A stretch of 24,155 nt of DNA from Entamoeba invadens IP1 (Eukaryota; Evosea; Mastigamoebida; Endamoebidae). A program made the position numbers and the translations under genes. The DNA lies in NCBI RefSeq assembly GCF_000330505.1, contig NW_004443518.1, positions 17,239-41,393 of the forward strand. The letters run 5' to 3'. Positions 9,329-18,236 of the stretch are shown here, one piece after another. Within the stretch, counting starts at the first letter, position 1; the number at the start of each line of letters is the position of its first letter. The notes beneath the pieces are model-generated. The model saw only the letters and a program-made list of their open reading frames with translations. It searched no databases and was not told where the DNA came from.

Positions 9329-10175
9329 CATTTTCTTTTAATCTATTGGCCAAAAACTAACTAACATGTAAATCATTAAATTCAAGCCATATGATGCGAC
9401 ATAACTACAACAAAAAACAAGTAAAATTGGACAAAAACCACTATTTCCAACACAGTCACGATTTTTGGAAAGGGAAAATATAGTTAATATTATAGTTACA
9501 AAATTATAAAAATTATAACAATATTAAATATTTACTATACATTATATTATTCATGTTTATAATAAATTTATCATTATTTGGTTATTATTCAAACAACACT
9601 CGACATAAAAATGATTTACGATACTTTGGGTTGTGTTTCAAGGCCTTCACGACCGGCCTGCGTATGAAAAACACAAACCAAAGTGTAATAATGAGCTGCA
9701 TTAACCAATCTGAACGTCAATATAACATTTTTAAATAACTGCGGTGATAATAAATAAATAAACAAACCATAAAGCTGATACTCACACACACATTAAAATA
9801 CACTTAAAATATTTATCAAGTTGTAAACGAATTGTGTTTTGTCTTAAACCCTGAAAATACAATTATATAATAACAAATTTACTATAACACACCGTCAACT
9901 ATTTATAATGGTTTAATTATAACAATTATTACTATTGATTCATTTTTTAACTTTAGCTGATTATTAAAAACACACAAATTCTTGATGAATTTTTATATAA
10001 CCATTGATATAATTAAAATACTATTAAAATATTAATATGTTGGTATCGTTACAAAACATAATTATTGATTCTTTTCATTTTGTTTGCATTGTTTTTCATT
10101 GCCAAATTCAAATCAAAGGGGTTGGCTTAATTTACGAATCATAAAACCAAGAAAAACGCCAAATTTGGTATCAAA

Positions 10176-10228
10176 AACCCTAAATTAATACATCCGCTTT
10201 CAAATTTATACCTTCAGTTTCACCCCTG
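10176..10228 (-). repeat. Right TIR of element C
   Basis: Inverted partner of 9276-9328, ending CACCCCTG with TA at 10229-10230. Confidence 0.9.
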
Positions 10229-10493
10229 TATAATTAATAATTTATTTAAAGAAGCAGATTGCTTTTCAATTTTTGTTTTGGATTTTACTAATAATAATTT
10301 AATTGTTATCTTCTCCAAAAATTCTTCCCATTCATCGTTTTTATCTAATAATAATCTTACTTAGAATTCTTTAATTTGGTTATTATTTTTAATTATATCT
10401 TCAAACCGTTCTTTAATTTGTTTAACTTATTCTAAATTTTTTATTTTAAAAAATAGATCTAAAAAATGACTATTTTTATAGTAATTTTGATTA

Positions 10494-10595
10494 TTTATTT
10501 TTTAATAGGTAAGGAAGGGAACTAATTAACTAAGCATATTGAGTCGGTTAAATGCACCAACAAAGCGAAGTGCATGAAACCGACCCAATATATAC
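10494..10595 (-). repeat. Right TIR of element B
   Basis: Inverted partner of 7836-7937, ending CCCAATATATAC and followed by TA at 10596-10597. Confidence 0.9.
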
Positions 10596-10597
10596 TA

Positions 10598-11001
10598 GAC
10601 AAATAAAAATTTACTTGACCTTTAATAAAAAAAAGGTTTTTGGTTAAAAAAGTGTTAAAAAAGCAAAAAAAAAACTTTACTTATAAACTTTAAAATAATG
10701 CAACTAAGTTACAATTCTCGAAAAAATTGCACGTTAGTCCAAAAGAAAGATCGTTAGTGGTCAATGTAGATCCCCCAAACGCAACATTTTTTATCAGTAT
10801 TAATCAATTGGTGTTGGGTATGTTGAAAGTTAAAATTAGTTCAATACATGACTACAACAATTATTATAATAAAAATATCAAATTTAATAATTAAAGTTTT
10901 TGTTTGATTTGATTTCGAAATTGTTCTATTTCTTAAATAACCCAAAACCTCATTATTTTAAAACTTAAAAACTTGTTACTCGTAAATTTCAAATAAAAAA
11001 G
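10598..11001. promoter_or_regulatory. Spacer and probable promoter of the 1000-aa gene
   Basis: About 400 bp without a gene. Just before the start codon, GTAAATTTCAAAT (about 10982-10994) resembles the Entamoeba initiator (AAAAATTCA type). No clear GAAC or canonical TATA element stands out. The assignment rests on position and a weak motif match. Confidence 0.35.
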
Positions 11002-14000
11002 ATGTCGCGCCTTGAAATGATATATTTAATGCAAGTATCTCTATATCTCCCAACACTGTCCGATGTATATACCTTTATTCAAGTGAACCATTGCGCCAAT
11101 TCCGCAGTGACTTCTCTTAAGGTGAACCCGTGGTTTACTCTAACACAAGACATTGAAAGGTTTTACGATTTATTCCACCCCGACACGTTGAACTGCAACT
11201 TCTTACCAATATCTTTTGATTATCTTTTAAAACCAATTTATATCAGAAATTACATTTTAGAAGGCACTCCTGAAATGATCGAAAAAATAACACCAGAAAT
11301 TTGTGAAAAAATGACAAGTTTAAATATTATGCGCACATTTGTGAATAAGAACAACACCCCACAAAAACTGTTTCAAATGATTATAGAAACTTTTCGCCAA
11401 AAGATAACTATGTCAATCAACTATTTCATATATTTTATCGACTTCTTTGAACAGTATGAAACTCGTGACAACTTTAAAAAGATTTTCCCTAAAAACGTTT
11501 TTGTTAATTTTGATATGAATTTTGGGTCAAATTCATTCGGGTCAAATGCATTTGGAACAACAACAAATGGACCCATTAATATTCCATTTAATAAAATTAA
11601 CGAACTTCCTTTAAAATATGCAACACAAATTGATATTGATTGGACAAATAGTGTGTCATCAATGGATAAAGTTACTTTGACACAAAATTGTCGAAATTAT
11701 TCAAACAATATTAGTATAGAATATGCAGATTACTATACACCATTCATCAGAGACAATTCGTTGACATTTCAAACAAAAAATTTGACGCAAATTTCTGATT
11801 TGCATAAAGTTGAAAAAATCATTGGAAAAAGTGTTGCAACAAAAATTACTTTTATGGGTGGCGTTTGTGATTTGAGTCTTTTGCAAATACCAAAATTCGT
11901 CAAATCAATTTCACTAAAAAATGGATTTACACCAAACTCATTTGGAGTCGAACATAAACAAACCAACTTTGTGATGCTTCCTGATGTTTTGAACGTTGAA
12001 GAGTTTGTAACAGAAGGTGTTAATTTCCAATTTTCGGAGGGTTTTAACACTGTTAAAAAGGTTGAAATAACAAACGCCAAAATAGTTAAAAATAAACGAA
12101 TGGAACTACTCGAAAAGTGTAATAAAAAACGTATTTGGGAGAACAAGCAACAATTTCCATTTGCCAATGTCGAAGAGTTGAAATTGGTCAATTTTAGTGA
12201 TGTTTGTTATGAACAATTTAAAACGTTACAAAAACTTTCACTTTTTAATGTAAGAAATGTTGAGTTGTTTATTAATAAAGACTGTGCAAAAAATATTACT
12301 TGTACAAACTGTTCTAACTGCATTTTAAACATCGACTGCGAAAGTTGTGAAACTTTTGAATTCAACATGTGTCCAAATTTTACATTCAATTTCTTGAATA
12401 CCAAAAATACAAATTTAAGTGTCAAAATAATAAATTCTTTAAATTCAAAAATCTCATTGGAAACAGATTTCATTAAGTCTTTGTCTGTCTACGATTCAAC
12501 AAATTTTGAAATAGCGAAAAACACTAAAATTGGGAAGTTGGTGATTTCAAATTCGACGCTCAAAAAGAAAGTTGGTGTCGAAGCAGAAGAAGTTGTATTT
12601 GAAGCCTTGTTGGAATATGTAGATATCGATTTTACCCATACAAAAAGTGTGTTGTTGTTCAATATCGAGAATTTTATATTTTCAAACACATTTGATAAAT
12701 GTGAAATTGTTAAAATCGAGTATTGCCGTGACTGCGATTTTATTTTTGGTGATTCAAAAATAGAACAGCTGGGAATTTTTTCATCGAAAGCAATTGATTT
12801 TAAAGGAAATTTTAACTCCCTTCAAAAAGTAGAACATTATGATTCAACATACACTTTCCCATCGGATTTCAATTTATCAAAACACATAATTTGTCTTTCA
12901 AAATTAAATGAAAGTGAGACTTGTGAATTTAGCACTTTAGAAAAATATGAAGAAGTAAAGCAAAAATGTTTGACAAAAGACGACACGCTTTTTTTAAGAA
13001 CATCTTCACTAAGATACCCCAAAACAACAGTTCCCCCAAATCAAAACAATTTTAATTTGTTCCAAATGAATTTTGGAAATAACAGAAATAGTTTTGGATT
13101 TATAGGACAACCCGAACGACGAAATATTTTTAACGAAGTTGTTGATGCACAACAAAGTTATTGTAGTGTTAATCCAACACTTCCTCCAAATGTTACAACT
13201 GAAAGTGTTACAATTAATAGTCACAATTTTATAATCAAAAATTGTGTGTGCACAGCACTCAGTATTGAACAACACGTTGATTTCATTCCAAATTTGAAAA
13301 TTGAAAATTTCATTGGGGAGTTCCCAAATTTCTCTACAAGTGCATTTGGAAGAGTAGAAATGAAAAACTGCAATTTTGTCGCACCTTTTGAATTTATGAA
13401 AAATAACTTCATGCTCAACGTGGTTGAACTAAAAATTCACCAGTGTACCAACTTTAGTATTGGATTGATGAGTAAAACAAAAGAAGTTGACATTGTCGAG
13501 TCAAATGGGTATATCATTTTTTCGTATGGGCTGGGAAATTTCAACCGACTCAACTTCGAACGATCTCAAATTCAAACGTTTAACAACTCTGGTTTGTATG
13601 AAAATGTCAACGATTTGTGTTTTGACTCAACCGAATTTCCTTCATTATTTGAGAAAAGATGTGTGAACAATTTGGTGATGAAAAACATTGATAATATACC
13701 TTACCAAATGGCTATAATGTCTAAATCGGCAACTTTTGAAAACTGCAAAAATCTTGTTATTACTGTTGGGAATGAGACAGAACACGTCGTTTTGAAAATG
13801 TGCAAAAGGTGTTTTGTGATGTCGAAGAAACCAGAAATCGTTACACAAATAAAATGTGATGATGTCGAAATTTTTGATGAAATGACTGCGCTGACACTAC
13901 GACTGAATCAAGTCAAAGCCGCAAATGTTCCACAACAAAATCAATTTGGAGCACCAACGGGATTTGCTCAAAATGCTTTCCGTGGTGGTTTTGGGTTTCA

Positions 14001-14004
14001 TTAA
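11002..14004 (+). CDS. F-box-like/LRR-type repeat protein with FG-rich patches (1000 aa)
   Basis: A long intact ORF. Residues 1-50 (MSRLEMIYLMQVSLYLPTLS, then VTSLKVNPWF) resemble the F-box-like head common to Entamoeba repeat proteins. Most of the rest is irregular repeats with regularly spaced short beta-like segments and Asn/Cys positions (VEELKLVNFS, NITCTNCSNC, VEMKNCNF), consistent with degenerate LRR or beta-helix folding. Three insertions are rich in Phe-Gly: residues about 172-185 (SNSFGSNAFG), about 680-702 (MNFGNNRNSFGF) and the C-terminus from about 977 (FGAPTGFAQNAF, GGFGFH). No signal peptide or membrane segment is visible, so it is probably cytosolic or nuclear. The paralogue at 21431 lacks the FG patches. 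The stop codon lies in TAATT, an Entamoeba-like polyadenylation word. The role is unknown; a scaffold or substrate adaptor is one possibility. Confidence 0.85.
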   Translation: MSRLEMIYLMQVSLYLPTLSDVYTFIQVNHCANSAVTSLKVNPWFTLTQDIERFYDLFHPDTLNCNFLPISFDYLLKPIYIRNYILEGTPEMIEKITPEICEKMTSLNIMRTFVNKNNTPQKLFQMIIETFRQKITMSINYFIYFIDFFEQYETRDNFKKIFPKNVFVNFDMNFGSNSFGSNAFGTTTNGPINIPFNKINELPLKYATQIDIDWTNSVSSMDKVTLTQNCRNYSNNISIEYADYYTPFIRDNSLTFQTKNLTQISDLHKVEKIIGKSVATKITFMGGVCDLSLLQIPKFVKSISLKNGFTPNSFGVEHKQTNFVMLPDVLNVEEFVTEGVNFQFSEGFNTVKKVEITNAKIVKNKRMELLEKCNKKRIWENKQQFPFANVEELKLVNFSDVCYEQFKTLQKLSLFNVRNVELFINKDCAKNITCTNCSNCILNIDCESCETFEFNMCPNFTFNFLNTKNTNLSVKIINSLNSKISLETDFIKSLSVYDSTNFEIAKNTKIGKLVISNSTLKKKVGVEAEEVVFEALLEYVDIDFTHTKSVLLFNIENFIFSNTFDKCEIVKIEYCRDCDFIFGDSKIEQLGIFSSKAIDFKGNFNSLQKVEHYDSTYTFPSDFNLSKHIICLSKLNESETCEFSTLEKYEEVKQKCLTKDDTLFLRTSSLRYPKTTVPPNQNNFNLFQMNFGNNRNSFGFIGQPERRNIFNEVVDAQQSYCSVNPTLPPNVTTESVTINSHNFIIKNCVCTALSIEQHVDFIPNLKIENFIGEFPNFSTSAFGRVEMKNCNFVAPFEFMKNNFMLNVVELKIHQCTNFSIGLMSKTKEVDIVESNGYIIFSYGLGNFNRLNFERSQIQTFNNSGLYENVNDLCFDSTEFPSLFEKRCVNNLVMKNIDNIPYQMAIMSKSATFENCKNLVITVGNETEHVVLKMCKRCFVMSKKPEIVTQIKCDDVEIFDEMTALTLRLNQVKAANVPQQNQFGAPTGFAQNAFRGGFGFH

Positions 14005-14491
14005 TTTACTTTTATTTCAGCACAGTAATTGAATCACACAAAAAGAATAACTTAAGTAAATATAAACTTTAGATGATAAGTCTAATACCAACTGATTTTT
14101 TAAAATTGTTTAAAGTTTTGTTTTTATATTTTTATTTTCTTTACAAAATATAAAAGTTGAGACTGCATTTTTTAAAAGTGCCAATTATGTTCAATTATTT
14201 TCATATACCAATAGAGAATATCGGATATTAAACGAGTTTTTAAAAATACCCAACCAAACAAATACATAAACGTAACATAAGTTCAAAATTCTAAAAATCA
14301 GTCAATCATCTATATATATATATTATTAATAAAAAAAATATTTTAAATTTAAATTATATTTATAATAAATAAAAATCATTTTAAATAAAAACTTCATTTA
14401 TTAAACTACACCTTAACAATTTAATAACAACGTTGAACTCTAAATCATTTTAATTTTTTAAAATAAAAACAAAAATAATCAAAAAATCAAA
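14005..14491. other. AT-rich spacer with short TA microsatellite
   Basis: 487 bp with no gene. It holds a run of about seven TA units near 14311-14325 and long A/T stretches upstream of the Hsp70-like pseudogene. No clear regulatory element is recognised. Confidence 0.5.
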
Positions 14492-16084
14492 ATGGAAAAA
14501 GAAAGTGTATATTTTGGTATTGATCTTGGCACAACATATACTATAACTGCTTATTATTCCAAAGCGTCTTAATGTGTCAAAACTTTAACCTTTTCTTCTA
14601 AAGATCAATCCATTCGTTTAGCTGTTGATTTTAAAAGTTATCCAGTTAAAGTAGCGACCGAATCGATTACAAGCATTTCAGAAGTTAAAAGTTTTTTAGG
14701 TATTGTTTTTAAAGATAGTTCAATTGTAAACATCAAATCAAATTACACTGATATTTTAAAAGACGCCGACGGTTTATGTTATTTTAACACGACTTTCCAA
14801 GGTCGCCCAACACCAGTCCGCCCGTTGAAATTTCTGCAATCATTTTAAGTCATGTCAAAAAGCAAATTGTTGAAAGTGTGGATTTCGATCCCCAAAGACA
14901 GTCAATAAAAGTTGTTGTGACACACCCGTCTTTTTCGATTAAAAACAAATAACTCAACCGAAGAAGCAGCAAAAATAGCGGACATTGATGTCATTTGAAG
15001 AATCAGAACCTACAGCAGCTGCACATAATTATTCTTTGAATAATATACTTAATGGAATGATCTTTTTCTTTGATTTTAAAGGAGGAACTTTAAACACTAA
15101 TTGGCGAGAAAACTGGTAGTCATATTAAATTTTGTGTTATTCATAAAGATAAAAACCTTGGTGGTGTTGACATCGATATTGCACTTCTGGATTATATTGT
15201 TAATGAGTGGGAGGAATACAATGAAAATGAGGTAAACAACTTGTTTGAAGTGCAAAATGGCGATGGCGTGACAATACAAATGAAAATTGTATCACGAAGG
15301 CAATCACTTAAAAAATAATTGAAAATGGAAAGATCGAGTTGTCTGTCAAAGAAAACGTTTCACTGAAATTGACCAAATTTGGCAGTGCATTTTCAATAAT
15401 AATTTCTCGTGATATTTTGGAAGAGTGTTGTTTGTCACTTTTTCAAAGGTGTGAAGAAACGATAAACAAAACATCTGAAAATGTAATGTACGATCTTCTA
15501 CAATAAAAAGTGTCATTTTAATTGGTGGAAGTTCTCAAATACTTAAAGTGAAAGAAATGTCGAGAAGAGTTTTTCCTATTATTTTTCGACCATTATTGGA
15601 GTGTGAAGACGGTAATTAGGTCGTCGCTAAAGGAGATTGTTTGTATGCACGAGACACGAAATCAGTTAAAAATCATATCACACAAATTACAGCAAGAGAT
15701 GTGAATATGTTGATGACAACAGTTGATATCCACAAACAAAATAAACAGGAATATATCAGTTACTTTGATTACTAAAGGAACACAATTATAAGTAAAAAAC
15801 GTCACTTTTAGTGTCCCAACAATCACACCAACCGTTTCAGTCATACTTGCAGAAAACAGAAGTTTGATTAAAATATTCGAAACAACTCTGAGGTTCAGTT
15901 TTTGGGATAAAATTATTTTTAAGTTTGAGGTTGATGAAATAGAAAAAACAAATTGGTTGTATTGGACAAAGATGGAAATCAAGACACAGGACAAATTGTT
16001 GTCAAATTGACAAGAAATGAAAAACAGGAAACACAAAAAATTGAAAAGTACAGACAAAACCTGAAAAAATATTTAGGATTTTAA
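14492..16084 (+). pseudogene. Divergent Hsp70-family ATPase, multiply broken
   Basis: The frame opens at 14492 with MEKESVYFGIDLGTTYT, the Hsp70/actin phosphate-1 loop, and is cut by TAA at 14570-14572 (codon 27). Recognisable Hsp70 blocks follow in shifted frames: EVKSFLGIVF; EISAIILSHVKKQIVESV; VVVTHPSFS (matching the ITVPAYF strand); SEPTAAAHNYSL (matching NEPTAAAIAYG); FDFKGGTL (a changed phosphate-2 DLGGGT); LGGVDIDIALLDYI; and LIGGSSQILKVKEM (the adenosine-site GGSSRIP). The substrate-binding half is poorly conserved, ending IEKYRQNLKKYLGF and TAA at 16082-16084. At least four frameshifts and several stops rule out a functional chaperone. The length of about 530 codons is shorter than a typical 640-aa Hsp70. 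It was probably one of the divergent Hsp70 paralogues of Entamoeba; that assignment is inference. Confidence 0.85.
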
Positions 16085-16279
16085 ACAAGTCTTTTTTATT
16101 TTAATTAAAGTATTTCAATAAATATTAAAGCCTTTTAATTTATTCAAAAGTTTTAAATTCAAAAAAGAATATTTTCAATTATTTATTAAAAAATAAATTA
16201 TTATTCACCTTGAGATTGACATTACATTTCAATGTGTTGGCTTTTGAAAATTATAAAAATATAAAAATAAAAAAATATA

Positions 16280-16468
16280 GTCAGTCTAATAACTTTGTCT
16301 GAACATTTTTGGAACATCAAAAATGAAATGTTAAGGAAAAATGTTCAAAACATTTCAAAAACACCGTTTTATAATTTTTACTGTGATTTCAACTTTTTTC
16401 CTAATTCCCAATTTTTTTCAACTTATTTTTGTAATTGTTTGTCAAATGGACAACTTTTTTAGACAGAC
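16280..16468. mobile_element. Element D copy 1 (189 bp, TIR element)
   Basis: It starts GTCAGTCTAATAACTTTGTC and ends with the inverse GACAACTTTTTTAGACAGAC. The interior holds the hairpin-like CATTTTTGGAACATCAAAAA. It is a shorter, diverged direct copy of 20526-20750, alike over most of its length. TA lies on the left side; no clear duplication is seen on the right. A miniature non-autonomous element is the simplest reading. Confidence 0.65.
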
Positions 16469-16537
16469 ACAATAATAAAACAAAGTGTAAAACAATTATA
16501 TTGTCGTCTTAACACTAAAATGTTCATACTGTGAAGT

Positions 16538-16590
16538 TTGTTTGTTTGTTTTTGTTTTTGTTTTTGTTTTTTGTTTTTTGTTTTTTTATT
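16538..16590. repeat. GTTTT/GTTTTTT low-complexity repeat
   Basis: Tandem units of G followed by three to seven T (GTTTGTTT, GTTTTTGTTTTT and so on) on the plus strand. It could affect nucleosome placement, but no function is shown. Confidence 0.7.
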
Positions 16591-16845
16591 TGTTTAAAAA
16601 TGAGTGTATTAATTATTCTAAGACTAAAAATTACAATTCGAATATCTTATTGTTTTTTGCCTACATTTGAATATTAGTTTAACTTAAATAAATAATTAAA
16701 ATCCTCAAAGAATTCAAACAAGTTTCTTCTATTTTATTTTTTTACACGTGGTAAAAAATAAAACATCAACTTTTTAATATTTTTGATATAAAACAGAAAA
16801 AAAACAAAGCTCCAACACGTTAATAAAAAATACTAATAAAAACAG

Positions 16846-17904
16846 ATGATGTTCCTCATTCCTCTTTTGTTTGTTTCTTCTTTGGCGGATTGTTCTCTTT
16901 TCATTGACTATAGTGGCTGTGTAAAAGCTGAAGTGACTTCAAAATGCTCGGGCGCAGTTATCATTCCGAAGGAATACACATGCATAGCCGATTATGGCTT
17001 CACTAACTCCCAAATCTCTCAAGTGACTTTTCAGTCCAATTCTGCAGTCACAATTGGTTCTTCTGCTTTTCAGCAAGCTCCACTAAGAACAATAACAGCA
17101 CCGGGTGGATACGCATCTATAGGCTCTTATTCATTCGATAGCACTTTTCTGAGCACTTTCACTTTAACTTCCTCAACGAATTATGGTATTAACGTCTTCA
17201 TCAATTGTAAGAGTCTTGTTTCCGTTATAATCAAAGACGACATGACAATTCCTAAACAAATGTTTGCCGGGTGTTCGAAACTAAACATGATACAAGGCCA
17301 AAACTACATCACGGACATCGCAAGTGGTGCTTTTAATGGATGCACTGCACTCACACAATTCAGTTTCGATAACATCAAAAGTGTTGGGAGTTACGCCTTT
17401 GCGTTGTCTGGACTCCATAAAATCACTTTGAACCCAACAACCAAATTTGGAGAAAATGCGTTTGAGGAGAGTAAAGTTGCGTCAGTCAATTTTAACGGAG
17501 CTGACAAAGTAGTGCCGTATATGCTCAGAGATACTACACAATTGAGTATATTGTCAGGATTGGAGAGCATCAAATACATCCAACAACACGCTTTTGAAGG
17601 GTGTTCTAAACTTAGTTCTATCCATTTGTACGAAGGGTTAAGTACCCTTGGCGAAGAGGTTTTTAGTGGAAGTGTGAAGACCATATTTTACCATGGTACT
17701 ACAAAGCCAAAATGTGATGAAAACGCTTTGTCAAATAAAGTCGTTGTGTATGTGTCTGATAACTATATGTCAACTTCTTTTTGCACAGTCACAGTAACTA
17801 AGGCACACTGCTCCAACAAAGAAAAAATTAACACAACTTCGGGAAAATGTGAGCCGTGTTCAGGAACAGGTTCGGGAAACGATGGAGTCACCGATTCATG
17901 TTAA
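16846..17904 (+). CDS. Secreted BspA-like leucine-rich repeat protein (352 aa)
   Basis: The start MMFLIPLLFVSSLADC is a short signal peptide, so the product enters the secretory pathway. From about residue 45 to 285 it is built of BspA/TpLRR (LRR_5) repeats of about 23 residues with the pattern ..IGSSAFQ..., IASGAFNGCTALTQF, VGSYAFALSGLHKI and IQQHAFEGCSKLSSIHL. The last 50 residues are Cys-rich (CTVTVTKAHC, SGKCEPCSG) and end TDSC. No transmembrane helix, and no CAAX box of the kind reported for the Entamoeba surface protein EhLRRP1, is visible. The protein may be secreted, or be a shortened form of a longer receptor-type protein with CXXC repeats. BspA-like repeats in other microbes bind host matrix or other cells; that role here is inference. 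It is convergent with the gene at 18237. Confidence 0.88.
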   Translation: MMFLIPLLFVSSLADCSLFIDYSGCVKAEVTSKCSGAVIIPKEYTCIADYGFTNSQISQVTFQSNSAVTIGSSAFQQAPLRTITAPGGYASIGSYSFDSTFLSTFTLTSSTNYGINVFINCKSLVSVIIKDDMTIPKQMFAGCSKLNMIQGQNYITDIASGAFNGCTALTQFSFDNIKSVGSYAFALSGLHKITLNPTTKFGENAFEESKVASVNFNGADKVVPYMLRDTTQLSILSGLESIKYIQQHAFEGCSKLSSIHLYEGLSTLGEEVFSGSVKTIFYHGTTKPKCDENALSNKVVVYVSDNYMSTSFCTVTVTKAHCSNKEKINTTSGKCEPCSGTGSGNDGVTDSC

Positions 17905-18236
17905 AATTGATTTTTTAACATTTGTTTTTATTCTTATTTTATTTTTTTAAATGCTTTTTTTTAAATCTTAATCATATTTAGTGAATATTAAAAAAACAAT
18001 TGATATAAAACGGTTAAAAATTTTAAAAAAGATAAAAACAAAAGTTTAAATATGTATTATAAGTATAAAATAAAAAAATATAAATTAATAATAAAAATGG
18101 TTTTTTCTTCACATTTTTTATATAATGAGTGTAGTAATTAGAATCTTAAAATTGTTTTTAAACTTACAATTTAAGTTAAGCGATGTTTATATACATGTTG
18201 TAAACGTGATAAAATTAACAGACTTACACCAATGAT
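17905..18236. terminator. Shared 3' spacer between convergent genes
   Basis: 332 bp between the stop codons of two convergent LRR genes. It is A/T-rich with TAATT/TTAAC-type words that could serve polyadenylation on either strand. Nothing else is recognisable. Confidence 0.3.

Larger units (their letters stand above)
9276..10228. mobile_element. Element C: 953-bp MITE-like element with CAGGGGTG ends
   Basis: Terminal inverted repeats of 53 bp (9276-9328 and 10176-10228) match at 48 positions. They begin CAGGGGTGAAAATGAAGGTA at the left and CAGGGGTGAAACTGAAGGTA at the right. TA lies directly outside both ends, which fits Tc1/mariner-type insertion. A hAT-type 8-bp duplication is not seen (TTCATATA against TATAATTA). 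The interior holds no transposase; a 61-codon frame at 9553-9738 looks accidental. It is most likely a non-autonomous element moved by a transposase from elsewhere. Its target was the decayed gene of element B, whose frame confirms the two-base TA duplication. Confidence 0.85.
9093..10470 (-). pseudogene. Element B gene a': decayed unknown ORF split by element C
   Basis: On the minus strand, coding sense runs from about 10470 through VKQIKERFEDIIKNNNQIKE and ITIKLLLVKSKTKIEKQSAS to about 10230. It is cut by element C and resumes at 9275 as YEESLNIFEQVPDLNTIYIN, then after one frame change LVSKSLKNNDEILLNWDTKD, ending in a Ser run and TAA near 9093. Removing element C plus one TA keeps the frame across the junction (LLIIYEES). 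Several internal TAA/TAG stops show the gene had decayed in addition to the insertion. It occupies the position of gene a in element A; direct homology to gene a is weak and not claimed. Confidence 0.5.
7836..10595 (-). mobile_element. Element B: second member of the element A family, decayed
   Basis: Bounded by inverted repeats of about 102 bp and directly flanked by TA on both sides (7834-7835 and 10596-10597). The terminal bases GTATATATTGGG follow the GTATRTR pattern of element A, although the rest of the TIR differs. On the minus strand it carries a decayed homologue of element A's gene b (8137-8857) and, before it, a decayed ORF in the position of gene a (9093-10470). Gene order relative to the ends is therefore the same as in A, with gene c missing. 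Without the inserted element C it would be about 1.8 kb. It is called as the same family because of shared ends, flanks, layout and protein homology. Confidence 0.8.
16085..16845. other. Spacer with element D copy and T-rich repeat; promoter of the 352-aa gene
   Basis: 760 bp without a gene. It contains element D copy 1 (16280-16468), a GTTTT-type repeat (about 16538-16590), and just before the next gene a TATA-like GATATAAAAC near 16784-16793, about 55 bp before the ATG. Confidence 0.45.

Noticed and set aside
9553..9738. 61-codon ORF inside element C
   Set aside because: It has no recognisable motif, no similarity to the other ORFs and a random composition; the element looks non-coding.
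9272..10232. TATA as a four-base target duplication for element C
   Set aside because: TATA is present on both sides, but removing four bases gives a stop codon at the join, while removing two keeps the host frame; TA is the better call.
11701..13848. Several minus-strand frames of 60-140 codons across the 1000-aa gene
   Set aside because: They are shadows of an intact 3-kb gene on the plus strand and are rich in Phe/Ser/Leu/Ile, as expected for the complement.
14311..14325. TA microsatellite as a regulatory or origin element
   Set aside because: It is too short and too common in such AT-rich DNA to support a function.
15662..16057. 131-codon minus-strand frame with hydrophobic stretches
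   Set aside because: The plus strand carries the C-terminal part of the Hsp70-like relic in one main frame; the minus frame is its complement.
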